Positions 42,823-49,941 of a stretch of 49,941 nt of DNA are shown one piece after another. The stretch is from Oscillospiraceae bacterium (GTDB lineage: Bacteria > Bacillota > Clostridia > Oscillospirales > Oscillospiraceae), in NCBI GenBank assembly GCA_022800525.1, contig JAAWQM010000016.1, positions 1-49,941 of the forward strand, written 5' to 3'. Position 1 is the stretch's first letter. The number at the start of each line of letters is the position of its first letter. Below the pieces are notes generated by a model. That model saw nothing but the letters and a program-made list of their open reading frames with translations. It did not search any database and had not been told where the DNA came from. A program made the position numbers and the translations under genes.

Positions 42823-45800
42823 ATGAAACAATCCCCGCGAAAACTCCTGTCCCTGCTGATGGCCTTCGCCATCGTCCTGTCCCTGCTGCCGGGGATGGCG
42901 AGGGCGGCTACAACAAGCGCTTTCTACAATGTAAGTGAGAGCAGTATGTCTCTTGAGGTGGGTCAAACTAAGAGACTTACTTTGACGCTTAAAAACCCTG
43001 ATGCATATAGTCGTGCATTTCATGCCAGGTGGAGAGCTACTGGCGCTGTGTCAATAAGCGAAGGCAACGGCAGTGTCGGTGGGTTTAGTGAAGTTGATAG
43101 TTCTGGGATTTCTACGGCCAGTAGAACCATCAAAGCTAATAGGGAGGGTACTGGAACAATTTATGTTGAGTTAGTGCCTTCTGGAAATGGCAATAACTCT
43201 ATTCAAGAGAGAGAAATTGCCATCTGTGAGGTAACAGTCACTGCTCCTACCGTCACAGAGGATTTGGAGATTACTCCAATTTCTAACAATTCAACAACAA
43301 TATCTGCATCTTCACCTACCAACAACAGCACCACCCTCCGGATTAATAATTCCTACACTGGAAATACCACTTTTGAGTGGAAAGTTACAGGTGGTTCGTC
43401 CGCTGTAACGACCAGCTCGTTGACAGGCTCTCCGACGCTTACTTTGACGGCTAGGGCTGTTGCTGTCAATACGCCTGTCACTGTGGAAGCTACCATGACG
43501 CTTCCTGACGGTTCAAAACATACTGGTACAGCACGCATCACCGTTTTAGGTGATGCCAAGGCTGACAGAATTGTTCTTTCCGGCACAGGTGTAGGCGGCA
43601 CCCAGACTCCCTTTTCTCTGTCGATGACGACTGCCAGCAACGCAACTGTGACCGCCTCTGTGCAGACAGCGAATGGTACGGCAATTACAGGCGCAACGAT
43701 TGACAGTGTAGCTTCCACCAACGAAAAAGTATGTAAAGTTTCTCGCAGCGGGAATACGATTACAGTAACCCCCGTTGCTGCGGGAGCTGCTGCGGTGACT
43801 GTCACATATGGAACAGGGGCAAGCGCGATTTCCTCCACCCTGAATGTCACCGTCACCCATACCATGGCCACTGTCAGCTTCAATCCTGCCAGCCCGCTTT
43901 CCCTGCAGGTTCTCGGCACTCAGAATGTGACAGCAAGCGTTCCTAACGGCATCAGCTATTCAACCGTGACATGGGCCGTTAAAACCGGCAGCGATAAAGT
44001 TACGGTGACTCCCTTCACCGGAAGCAACCAGAATATGGTTGCCATTACCGGTAAAGCGGCTGGTACTGCCACCATCACCGCCACCTTCAAGAACTCCGCA
44101 GGGACCATCGTGGGCGAGGGTACGTTTACTGTCAATGTGGGCAGCGTCTCCAACCAGCTGACCCTCAGCAATAACCTGACCCTTTCGAACACAAACAATA
44201 CAAATTCCTATGGCACAATCACCGCGTCTCTTTCCAATGCCACTTCTTCTGCAAAATACTCCGTCCGCTGGACCACCAGCAATGCGTCCATCGCGTATTT
44301 CTATAACAGCGCAAACGCTTCCAGCGCAACTACTACGTTTACTGGTATGAGCAGTGGGTACTATACTTCCCCGGTGACTGTTTATGCCGGCCGGACATCC
44401 GGCACAGCCACTATCACCGCGCAGCTGTACTATGACGGCAGGGCGGTCGGCAATCCCGTCACCCGCACGGTCACCGTCGGCAACACCGTCCTGACCCCCT
44501 CCGCCTACAGCATCACGATTCCCTACAACTCCTGGAGCAGTTATTTCTCTGTAACGTCTACCACTGCGAATGGCAGCTGGGTGCGTTGGAGCGTTCCTTC
44601 TACCAGCTATGTGACCCTCTCCGCCACCAGCAACTCGAACGTCAATAGCGGCTATCAGGTGGATACGCCCCTCAGCTCCAGCAGATACGCCGGTATTTAC
44701 CTCTACGGTTCCCGCAATGGTACTTCTACCACGCTGACCGCTACGCTGTATAACAGCAGCAACCAGGTCCTGGGTTCCATCCAGATCCCCGTCACCGTCG
44801 GCAACGCCGGATTCACTGTGGTTGGCACCCCCAACACCTCCAACGTGGTGAATCTCAACAATTACTCCAGCTCCACCGCCAACGGCTACTACTGCGACTT
44901 CTCGGTGGACCCCCGCGTCAACGGCGCCAGCATCCGCAGCAGCAACAGCGCTTATGACATTTACTACACCTGGACCCTCAACGGCTACACGGTCCAGAAC
45001 AGCAACACCGGCTATAACGGCTACACCTACCGGCTCTACGCCAACAACCAGTATCTCAACCGGTATCTGAGCTCCTCCAGCCGGTATAACGTCCTCACCT
45101 GCACGGTGGATGTTTACAACAGAGGCGCGTCCATAGGCGCGAACAACCGCATTTACTCCGGCAGCGCAAGCTGGAACATCACCACCGGCTACAACACCCA
45201 GTTTACCGTCTCCGCCACCGTCTATGACAGCAACCCCGGCTATGCGCTGACGGACATCCCTGACGGCACCACCACTTCCATCGCCGATCAGATTGATTCC
45301 TGGGTCCGCAACAACTATTATTACAATTCCTCCAGCTACTACCGCAATTATGACGTCCGCGTCTACGGCGGCACCGCCTATGAGAGCGGCACCTCCGGCA
45401 ACCGCGGCACGCTGACCACCAATTCCAGCTGGCTTTCCTCCAGCGACCTGAGCAGGATTGTCTTTACCCCCGGCTCCACCGTGAGCAGCGCCAACGGCTC
45501 CTATCAGGTATCCTTCAACTTTGACGTGAGGATCTATACCTCCAGCTCCAGCGCCGTCTATGATACCGCCAGCGGCACCATGGTCTTCACCGTCAGGCAG
45601 GGCGCCGCCTCCGCCGGGAACATCAACTACAGCTCCGAGCTGGGCAAGGACGTGTATTTCAACGTGTCCGATTTCGAGAACTTCTGGACGGACATCTATT
45701 CCAGAGGCTCCCTGTCCTATGTGACCTTCGGCTCCGTCTCCGGCGGCACGGTCTATAATTCCAGCAACAAGAGCGTGGGCTCCACCAGCTGCTATGTCAG

Positions 45801-47220
45801 CCCCCGCGGCAACCAGAGCGGACTGGACGGCGTGTACTTCTCCCCCAACAGCGCCACCAGCAGAACCGCCACCACCATCCGCATCCCCTTCACCGCGTAC
45901 GGCACCACCTCTTCCAACGGCAGCGTCTCCACCACGCCCCGCAGCGGCACCATCGTCATCACCTACCTCAGCGCCGCTGCCAGCACAATCACCTATTCCA
46001 CCAGCGCCAGCGGCACGGTCAGCCTGAAGGCCCAGGACTTCATTGACGCGTACAAGGCCGCCGTCAAGACGTCCAGCACCCCCAGCAACCTGACCATCGT
46101 TTTCCAGAATGTCCCCTCCTACGGAACCCTGTCCTATAAGGATTCCAGCAAGAGCAACTCCAGCTCCGTGCGGCTGACCAGCAGCAACATCAAGAGCCGC
46201 AGCTTCACCACCAGGAGCTCCGGCACCAACCAGCTTGGCGACGTGACCTACACCGCCTCCAGCACCCGCACGGAGACCATCAGCTATATTGGCTATATCG
46301 GCAACACCGCCACCTTCACCGGCGAGGTCACCTTCAACGCGGTCACCGCGCCCACGGATGTGCGCGTGACCCTGCCCGCCTGCTACAGCGCATCCGGCGT
46401 GGCTCTGAACTGGTCCTACTTCACCAGCGCCAACGCCAACGCTATGGCCAACGCCAGCTATATCACCTTCGGTTCTCCCCGGACCGGCAAGCTGGTCAGC
46501 AGCGGCGCTTCCAGCACCGCCGTTTCCGTCGGAATGCTGAACACCGTGACCTATGTTCCCGCCGCGTCTCCGACGAGCACCACCGACAGCTTCACCTTCA
46601 CCGCCTACAACTCCGCCAATACGATTGTCGCCAGCGGCACAGTGGCGGTTGTGGTCAGCCTCCCCGCCAGCTCCGGCGGAGTCACCAACATCAACCAGTT
46701 TACCGATATCCCCGCCGCCGGTCCCACCAGCGACTGGTACCGTCCGCAGCTGACTTACCTTATTAACAAGGGCGTTATCAACGGCAAGGGCAACGGCAAA
46801 TTCGGTCCGGAGGACGCTTTGGCCTACGGCGAGGCGCTGAAGATGATCATGAACGCCGCCGGTTACTATGAGCCCGAGGCGGATGAGAGTCAGGCCAACG
46901 TCAGCCACTGGGCGCAGAACTACAAGAACACTGCTGTCCAGAAGGGCTGGCTCCAGAGCAACGTGAACCTGCGGGCGACCATCTCCCGCGACAGCATGGC
47001 GGAGCTGACCGCCCGGGTGCTGGGGATCGCCGCGGCGACGAACCAGACCTCCCCCTTCGCAGACAGCACCAACGCTTACGCCATCGCGCTGTATAACAGC
47101 AAGATCGTCCAGGGCGAGCTCTGGGATAACGGCACCCGCCATTTCACTCCCAACAAGGCTCTGACCCGCAATGAAATGGTCTGCCTGGTTTACAACATGT
47201 ACCAGTACACCGGCAAGTAA
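42823..47220 (+). CDS. SLH-anchored surface protein with Ig-like repeats
   Basis: The 1,465-residue precursor has a signal peptide (LLSLLMAFAIVLSLLPG, cleavage near ARA-A), several bacterial Ig-like (BIG2-type) modules in the first 600 residues, a long Ser/Thr/Asn/Tyr-rich beta region, and three SLH motifs in the last 180: FTDIPAAGPTSDWYRPQLTY, then SHWAQNYKNTAVQKGWL, then FADSTNAYAIALYNSKIVQG. SLH domains bind secondary cell-wall polymers, so the protein probably belongs to the S-layer or outer surface. Start ATG 42823 has AAGGA at six bases; ATG 42817 is an alternative. Codons in about 42910-44200 are clearly more AT-rich than in the rest, suggesting domain replacement. Confidence 0.92.
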   Translation: MKQSPRKLLSLLMAFAIVLSLLPGMARAATTSAFYNVSESSMSLEVGQTKRLTLTLKNPDAYSRAFHARWRATGAVSISEGNGSVGGFSEVDSSGISTASRTIKANREGTGTIYVELVPSGNGNNSIQEREIAICEVTVTAPTVTEDLEITPISNNSTTISASSPTNNSTTLRINNSYTGNTTFEWKVTGGSSAVTTSSLTGSPTLTLTARAVAVNTPVTVEATMTLPDGSKHTGTARITVLGDAKADRIVLSGTGVGGTQTPFSLSMTTASNATVTASVQTANGTAITGATIDSVASTNEKVCKVSRSGNTITVTPVAAGAAAVTVTYGTGASAISSTLNVTVTHTMATVSFNPASPLSLQVLGTQNVTASVPNGISYSTVTWAVKTGSDKVTVTPFTGSNQNMVAITGKAAGTATITATFKNSAGTIVGEGTFTVNVGSVSNQLTLSNNLTLSNTNNTNSYGTITASLSNATSSAKYSVRWTTSNASIAYFYNSANASSATTTFTGMSSGYYTSPVTVYAGRTSGTATITAQLYYDGRAVGNPVTRTVTVGNTVLTPSAYSITIPYNSWSSYFSVTSTTANGSWVRWSVPSTSYVTLSATSNSNVNSGYQVDTPLSSSRYAGIYLYGSRNGTSTTLTATLYNSSNQVLGSIQIPVTVGNAGFTVVGTPNTSNVVNLNNYSSSTANGYYCDFSVDPRVNGASIRSSNSAYDIYYTWTLNGYTVQNSNTGYNGYTYRLYANNQYLNRYLSSSSRYNVLTCTVDVYNRGASIGANNRIYSGSASWNITTGYNTQFTVSATVYDSNPGYALTDIPDGTTTSIADQIDSWVRNNYYYNSSSYYRNYDVRVYGGTAYESGTSGNRGTLTTNSSWLSSSDLSRIVFTPGSTVSSANGSYQVSFNFDVRIYTSSSSAVYDTASGTMVFTVRQGAASAGNINYSSELGKDVYFNVSDFENFWTDIYSRGSLSYVTFGSVSGGTVYNSSNKSVGSTSCYVSPRGNQSGLDGVYFSPNSATSRTATTIRIPFTAYGTTSSNGSVSTTPRSGTIVITYLSAAASTITYSTSASGTVSLKAQDFIDAYKAAVKTSSTPSNLTIVFQNVPSYGTLSYKDSSKSNSSSVRLTSSNIKSRSFTTRSSGTNQLGDVTYTASSTRTETISYIGYIGNTATFTGEVTFNAVTAPTDVRVTLPACYSASGVALNWSYFTSANANAMANASYITFGSPRTGKLVSSGASSTAVSVGMLNTVTYVPAASPTSTTDSFTFTAYNSANTIVASGTVAVVVSLPASSGGVTNINQFTDIPAAGPTSDWYRPQLTYLINKGVINGKGNGKFGPEDALAYGEALKMIMNAAGYYEPEADESQANVSHWAQNYKNTAVQKGWLQSNVNLRATISRDSMAELTARVLGIAAATNQTSPFADSTNAYAIALYNSKIVQGELWDNGTRHFTPNKALTRNEMVCLVYNMYQYTGK

Positions 47221-47248
47221 ACGCGGAGCAGAAGCGTATACTGAGCAG

Positions 47249-47278
47249 GCATCCCCCCGCCGTAAGGCGGGGGGATGC
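47249..47278 (+). terminator. Terminator-like hairpin after the surface gene
   Basis: GCATCCCCCCGCC and GGCGGGGGGATGC form a perfect 13-base-pair stem with a GTAA loop 29 bases after the stop. There is no T-run, so it may protect the mRNA 3' end rather than terminate alone. Confidence 0.6.
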
Positions 47279-47300
47279 TGTCGCATATCAGGTCCCCATA

Positions 47301-47366
47301 GCGCGGTTCCGCCCTTTGACGCGCAGACGCACACGGCGCGCCCCTGCATGGATTCCGCCATGCTGA
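47301..47366 (+). repeat. Short dispersed repeat, module 3 copy
   Basis: GCGCGGTTCCGCCCTTTGAC followed by GCACACGGCGCGCCCCTGCAT and GGATTCCGCC matches 28061-28125 over about 60 bases with scattered changes. It lies in the gap between the surface-protein gene and the rpsO promoter. Confidence 0.6.
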
Positions 47367-47411
47367 AAATTGTGCGTTGGAGATTGATTTTCGTGCGCAG
47401 AAAAATTTTTC

Positions 47412-47440
47412 TTTACAATCGGAAATGACTGTGCTATAGT
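47412..47440 (+). promoter_or_regulatory. Promoter of rpsO-pnp
   Basis: TTTACA (47412-47417) and TATAGT (47435-47440) are exactly 17 bases apart. The resulting leader of about 95 bases holds GTATG-TGACC-CATAC (47448-47462) and GC-rich pairing segments (47471-47509), which might be an S15 autoregulatory structure; that is inference. Confidence 0.75.
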
Positions 47441-47540
47441 AAGAAACGTATGTGACCCATACATTCCCTGGCCTCGCCGCTGGCGGCACCTGCCCCGGCG
47501 CGGCTTGCGGAGAATTTTGTAAAAAGGTGGAAAACAGCCC

Positions 47541-47807
47541 ATGATGCAGAAAGATCAGAAGACCTCAATCATTGAGGCCAACCGCACCCACGAGAACGAC
47601 ACTGGTTCCCCTGAGGTCCAGGTCGCCATTCTTACTGAGCGGATCAACCAGCTCACCGAACACCTGAAGATCCACGCCCACGACAACCACAGCCGGCGCG
47701 GACTCTACAAGATGATCGGTAAGCGCCGCAGCCTGCTGGACTATCTGGCCCGGAAGGACATTGAGCGCTATCGCGCCCTCATCGCCAAGCTGGGGATTCG
47801 TAAGTAA
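47541..47807 (+). CDS. rpsO: 30S ribosomal protein S15
   Basis: The 88-residue protein has the canonical core [45 protein letters not shown] and [17 protein letters not shown]15 binds 16S rRNA early in assembly of the small-subunit platform. AAGGTGG precedes the start; a second ATG follows the first directly. rpsO-pnp is a widely conserved order. Confidence 0.98.
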   Translation: MMQKDQKTSIIEANRTHENDTGSPEVQVAILTERINQLTEHLKIHAHDNHSRRGLYKMIGKRRSLLDYLARKDIERYRALIAKLGIRK

Positions 47808-47946
47808 AAAGTCAGTGGCGCGCAAGCGGCACTGACGGGATGGCCGCTGACGGTGAAGCCGGCGGCGTCCCCCGGTGCGGGGAGGAGGAGCATACCCTTC
47901 TCCCCGCCTTTCCATCCCCCAGGCAGTTCCCAGGAATTGGGAAAAA

Positions 47947-48015
47947 AGCCGCTGTTTTAGCAGTTGATCCTGTCCCCGAACGATCGGAAACAGGATCAAG
48001 TGCTAAAAGGCGGCT
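47947..48015 (+). repeat. Long hairpin between rpsO and pnp
   Basis: TTTTAGCAGTTGATCCTGT (47955-47973) pairs with ACAGGATCAAGTGCTAAAA (47990-48008) with a single mismatch. The stem extends outward through AGCCGC/GCGGCT with one bulge, giving about 25 pairs. In E. coli a double-stranded RNase III site lies between rpsO and pnp and is part of PNPase autoregulation; this hairpin is a candidate counterpart. The rest of the 325-base gap holds the hairpin at 48068 and nothing else that I recognise. Confidence 0.65.
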
Positions 48016-48067
48016 CCCCCACAATTTTTGTCCGGCGGTACCTGCGTCAAGCCGCGCCGGCGTATCT

Positions 48068-48096
48068 TGTATGGGCGCACACCGTGCGCCCATACA
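48068..48096 (+). repeat. Perfect hairpin ahead of pnp
   Basis: TGTATGGGCGCAC and GTGCGCCCATACA form a 13-base-pair stem with an ACC loop, 36 bases before the pnp start. The GGGCGCAC/GTGCGCCC core is the same as in repeat copy B at 21945, so it may be another fragment of module 3. Confidence 0.65.
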
Positions 48097-48132
48097 GGGC
48101 TTCCGGACGCAACAAAAGAAAAGGAGTACGCT

Positions 48133-49941
48133 ATGTCGACTATCATCACCAAAAAGCAGTTCCCCAACTACCGCAAATACACCATGGACCTGGCGGGCCG
48201 TCCCCTGACCCTGGAGACCGGCAAGCTGGCCGAGCTGGCCAACGCCGCCGTCCTGGTCACTTACGGCGAGACCACCGTGCTTTGTACCGCCACCGCCTCC
48301 GCCCGTCCCCGGGACGGCATCGACTTCTTCCCCCTCAGCGTGGACTTTGAGGAGAAGATGTACGCTGTGGGCCGCATCCCCGGCAGCTTTATGCGCCGTG
48401 AGGGCCGCCCCGGCGAGAAGGGCATCCTCACCAGCCGGGTCATTGACCGGCCCATCCGGCCCCTGTTCCCCGGCGACTTCCGCAACGACGTGGCCATCAT
48501 GGCTACCGTCATGAGCGTGGACCAAGACTGCTCCCCCGAAATTGCCGCACTCATCGGCACCTCCGCCGCCCTCGCCATCTCTGACATCCCCTGGAACGGC
48601 CCTGTGGGCGCGGTGAAGATGGGCTATGTGGACGGGAAGCTGGTGGTCAACCCCACCCGTGAGCAGGCTGAGATTTCCGACATGGACGTGACCGTGGTCT
48701 CCACCGGCAAGAAGGTGGTCATGATCGAGGCCGGGGCCAACGAAATCCCCAACGACGTCATGTTCGACGCCATCCAGACCGCCCACACCGAGAACCAGAA
48801 GCAGGTAGCCCTCATCAGCCAGATGGTGGCCGAGATCGGCAAGGAGAAGTTTGACTATCCCCACGCCGACTTCAACCAGGAGCTGTTCGATGACATTGTC
48901 GCCAACTATATGGACGAGGCCAAGGCCGCCATGGACACCGACGACAAGAACGTCCGCGAGGCCCGCTGGAACGCCATGATCGAGCATTGGCACGAGAAGT
49001 ATCTGGAGCAGTACCCCGACATGGACAAGTACCTGGAGGAGTTCACCTACAAGTTCCAGAAGAAGATCGTCAAGGCGTGGCTGCTTCAGGGCCACCGGGT
49101 GGACGGCCGCCAGAAGAACGAGATCCGCCCCCTGGGCGCGGAGGTTGGGGTGCTGCCCCGTGTCCACGGCTCCGGCCTTTTCACCCGGGGCCAGACCCAG
49201 GTGCTGAGCATCTGCACCCTGGACACCCTCTCCGCCTGCCAGAAGCTGGACACCATCTGGCCCGAGGAGACCAAGCGGTATATGCACCACTACAACTTCC
49301 CCGGCTACTCCGTGGGCGAGGCCAAGCCCTCCCGCAGCCCCGGACGCCGCGAGATCGGCCACGGCGCGCTGGCCGAGCGGGCCCTGCTGCCCGTCCTGCC
49401 CAGCGAGGAGGAGTTCCCCTACGCCATCCGCGTGGTGTCCGAGGTGGTCTCCTCCAACGGCTCCACCTCCCAGGGCTCCATCTGCGGCAGCACTCTGGCT
49501 CTCATGGACGCCGGCGTGCCCATCAAGGCCCCTGTGGCCGGCATCTCCTGCGGCCTCATTCAGGACGACGACGGCTCCTTCACCACCTTTATTGACATCC
49601 AGGGGGTGGAGGATTTCCACGGCGAGATGGATTTCAAGGTGGGCGGCACCAAGAAGGGCATCACCGCTATCCAGATGGACCTGAAGAACGACGGCCTGAC
49701 CATGGAGATTATCAAGAACGCCCTGGATATTACCTATGACGCCCGGTGCGAGATTCTGGACCAGATCATGCTGCCCTGCATCTCCGCGCCCCGCGCCGAG
49801 GTCAGCAAGTGGGCTCCCAAGATGATTACCATGCACATCGACCCCGACAACATCCGGGACGTCATCGGCAAGGGCGGCTCCGTCATCCAGAAGATCGTGG
49901 CCGACACCGGCGCGAAGATCGACATTGAGGACGACGGCACC
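48133..49941 (+). CDS. pnp: Polyribonucleotide nucleotidyltransferase, N-terminal part
   Basis: PNPase degrades RNA 3' to 5' by phosphorolysis. The window contains the first 603 codons; the gene runs off the right edge. Visible are the first RNase PH domain (VTYGETTVLCTATASARPRDGIDF, FMRREGRPGEKGILTSR), the helical linker, the second RNase PH domain with PTRGQTQ-like region FTRGQTQVLSICTLDT and SNGSTSQGSICGSTLALMDAGVP, and the start of the KH domain VIGKGGSVIQKI. The S1 domain is missing only because of the window end. AAGGAG lies seven bases before ATG 48133. Confidence 0.98.
   Translation, partial: MSTIITKKQFPNYRKYTMDLAGRPLTLETGKLAELANAAVLVTYGETTVLCTATASARPRDGIDFFPLSVDFEEKMYAVGRIPGSFMRREGRPGEKGILTSRVIDRPIRPLFPGDFRNDVAIMATVMSVDQDCSPEIAALIGTSAALAISDIPWNGPVGAVKMGYVDGKLVVNPTREQAEISDMDVTVVSTGKKVVMIEAGANEIPNDVMFDAIQTAHTENQKQVALISQMVAEIGKEKFDYPHADFNQELFDDIVANYMDEAKAAMDTDDKNVREARWNAMIEHWHEKYLEQYPDMDKYLEEFTYKFQKKIVKAWLLQGHRVDGRQKNEIRPLGAEVGVLPRVHGSGLFTRGQTQVLSICTLDTLSACQKLDTIWPEETKRYMHHYNFPGYSVGEAKPSRSPGRREIGHGALAERALLPVLPSEEEFPYAIRVVSEVVSSNGSTSQGSICGSTLALMDAGVPIKAPVAGISCGLIQDDDGSFTTFIDIQGVEDFHGEMDFKVGGTKKGITAIQMDLKNDGLTMEIIKNALDITYDARCEILDQIMLPCISAPRAEVSKWAPKMITMHIDPDNIRDVIGKGGSVIQKIVADTGAKIDIEDDGT

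Noticed and set aside
43960-47361. 1,133-codon open frame opposite the SLH surface-protein gene
   Set aside because: The sense frame has a signal peptide and SLH motifs. The antisense frame is Gly/Ala/Val-rich without motifs.
47812-49836. 674-codon open frame opposite pnp
   Set aside because: Antisense shadow of a highly conserved gene; its start would lie inside pnp and it reads through the intergenic hairpins.
1-49941. tRNA, rRNA, CRISPR, prophage or toxin-antitoxin loci
   Set aside because: All gaps longer than about 150 bases were read on both strands, and no cloverleaf T-arm pattern, repeat-spacer array, integrase or typical toxin-antitoxin pair was seen.

Overview
The window looks like a chromosomal segment of a GC-rich, endospore-forming, anaerobic Firmicute of the Oscillospiraceae type (relatives of Flavonifractor, Lawsonibacter or Dysosmobacter; this placement is inference). 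The support is the V-type ATPase operon in the order known from Enterococcus hirae, the sporulation genes yabP and yabQ beside divIC, hup and rqcP, an SLH-anchored surface protein, strong AGGAGG-type ribosome binding sites, and a long single-chain PurL. No rRNA, tRNA, CRISPR array, transposase or phage gene was found.

Layout. 1-7586 (minus): V-ATPase operon ntpF-I-K-E-C-G-A-B, with ntpB running off the left edge. Its c-ring subunit carries the residues expected for Na+ coupling. 7876-8973 (minus): membrane-anchored glycosidase-like protein. 9141-22640 (minus): a complete ten-step purine pathway from PRPP to IMP (purE-C-F-M-N-IMP cyclohydrolase-purB-AICAR transformylase-purD-purL). It lies downstream of a ZTP riboswitch with an overlapping terminator. 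22774-27991 (plus): promoter, short leader ORF, terminator, gene remnant, GrpB-family gene, carA, carB. 28170-33131 (minus): a DNA-binding domain fused to a membrane segment and an ectodomain, a glycogen debranching enzyme and a ZIP metal transporter. 33403-34530 (plus): secreted amidase and a lone FeoA. 34574-37715 (minus): hup-rqcP-[methyltransferase]-yabP-yabQ-divIC. 38054-42690 (plus): a giant Sel1-repeat protein, galM and a 48-residue protein. 42823-47220 (plus): a 1,465-residue SLH surface protein. 47541-49941 (plus): rpsO and pnp, with pnp cut by the right edge.

The most unusual layer is non-coding. A modular, hairpin-rich repeat family has entered three operons: between ntpG and ntpA, between purE and purC, and upstream of yabP. 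Two copies keep the same hairpins although the paired bases have changed on both sides. A third short module is scattered at further intergenic sites. Two accessory genes, the methyltransferase at 36037 and the GrpB gene at 23106, each have their own promoter, a short leader ORF and RNA hairpins suited to attenuation. Their layout resembles inducible resistance genes. Three stacked inverted repeats separate the AICAR transformylase gene from purD. The 5' third of the surface-protein gene uses noticeably more AT-rich codons than the rest of the gene, suggesting domain exchange.

How the parts fit: the purine operon supplies IMP and should respond to ZMP/ZTP through its riboswitch, while carAB supplies carbamoyl phosphate for pyrimidines and arginine. 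The V-ATPase probably couples ATP to Na+ movement. The hup-to-divIC block joins nucleoid, ribosome rescue, spore cortex and division functions. Domain assignments rest on motif recognition by eye; no database search was run.
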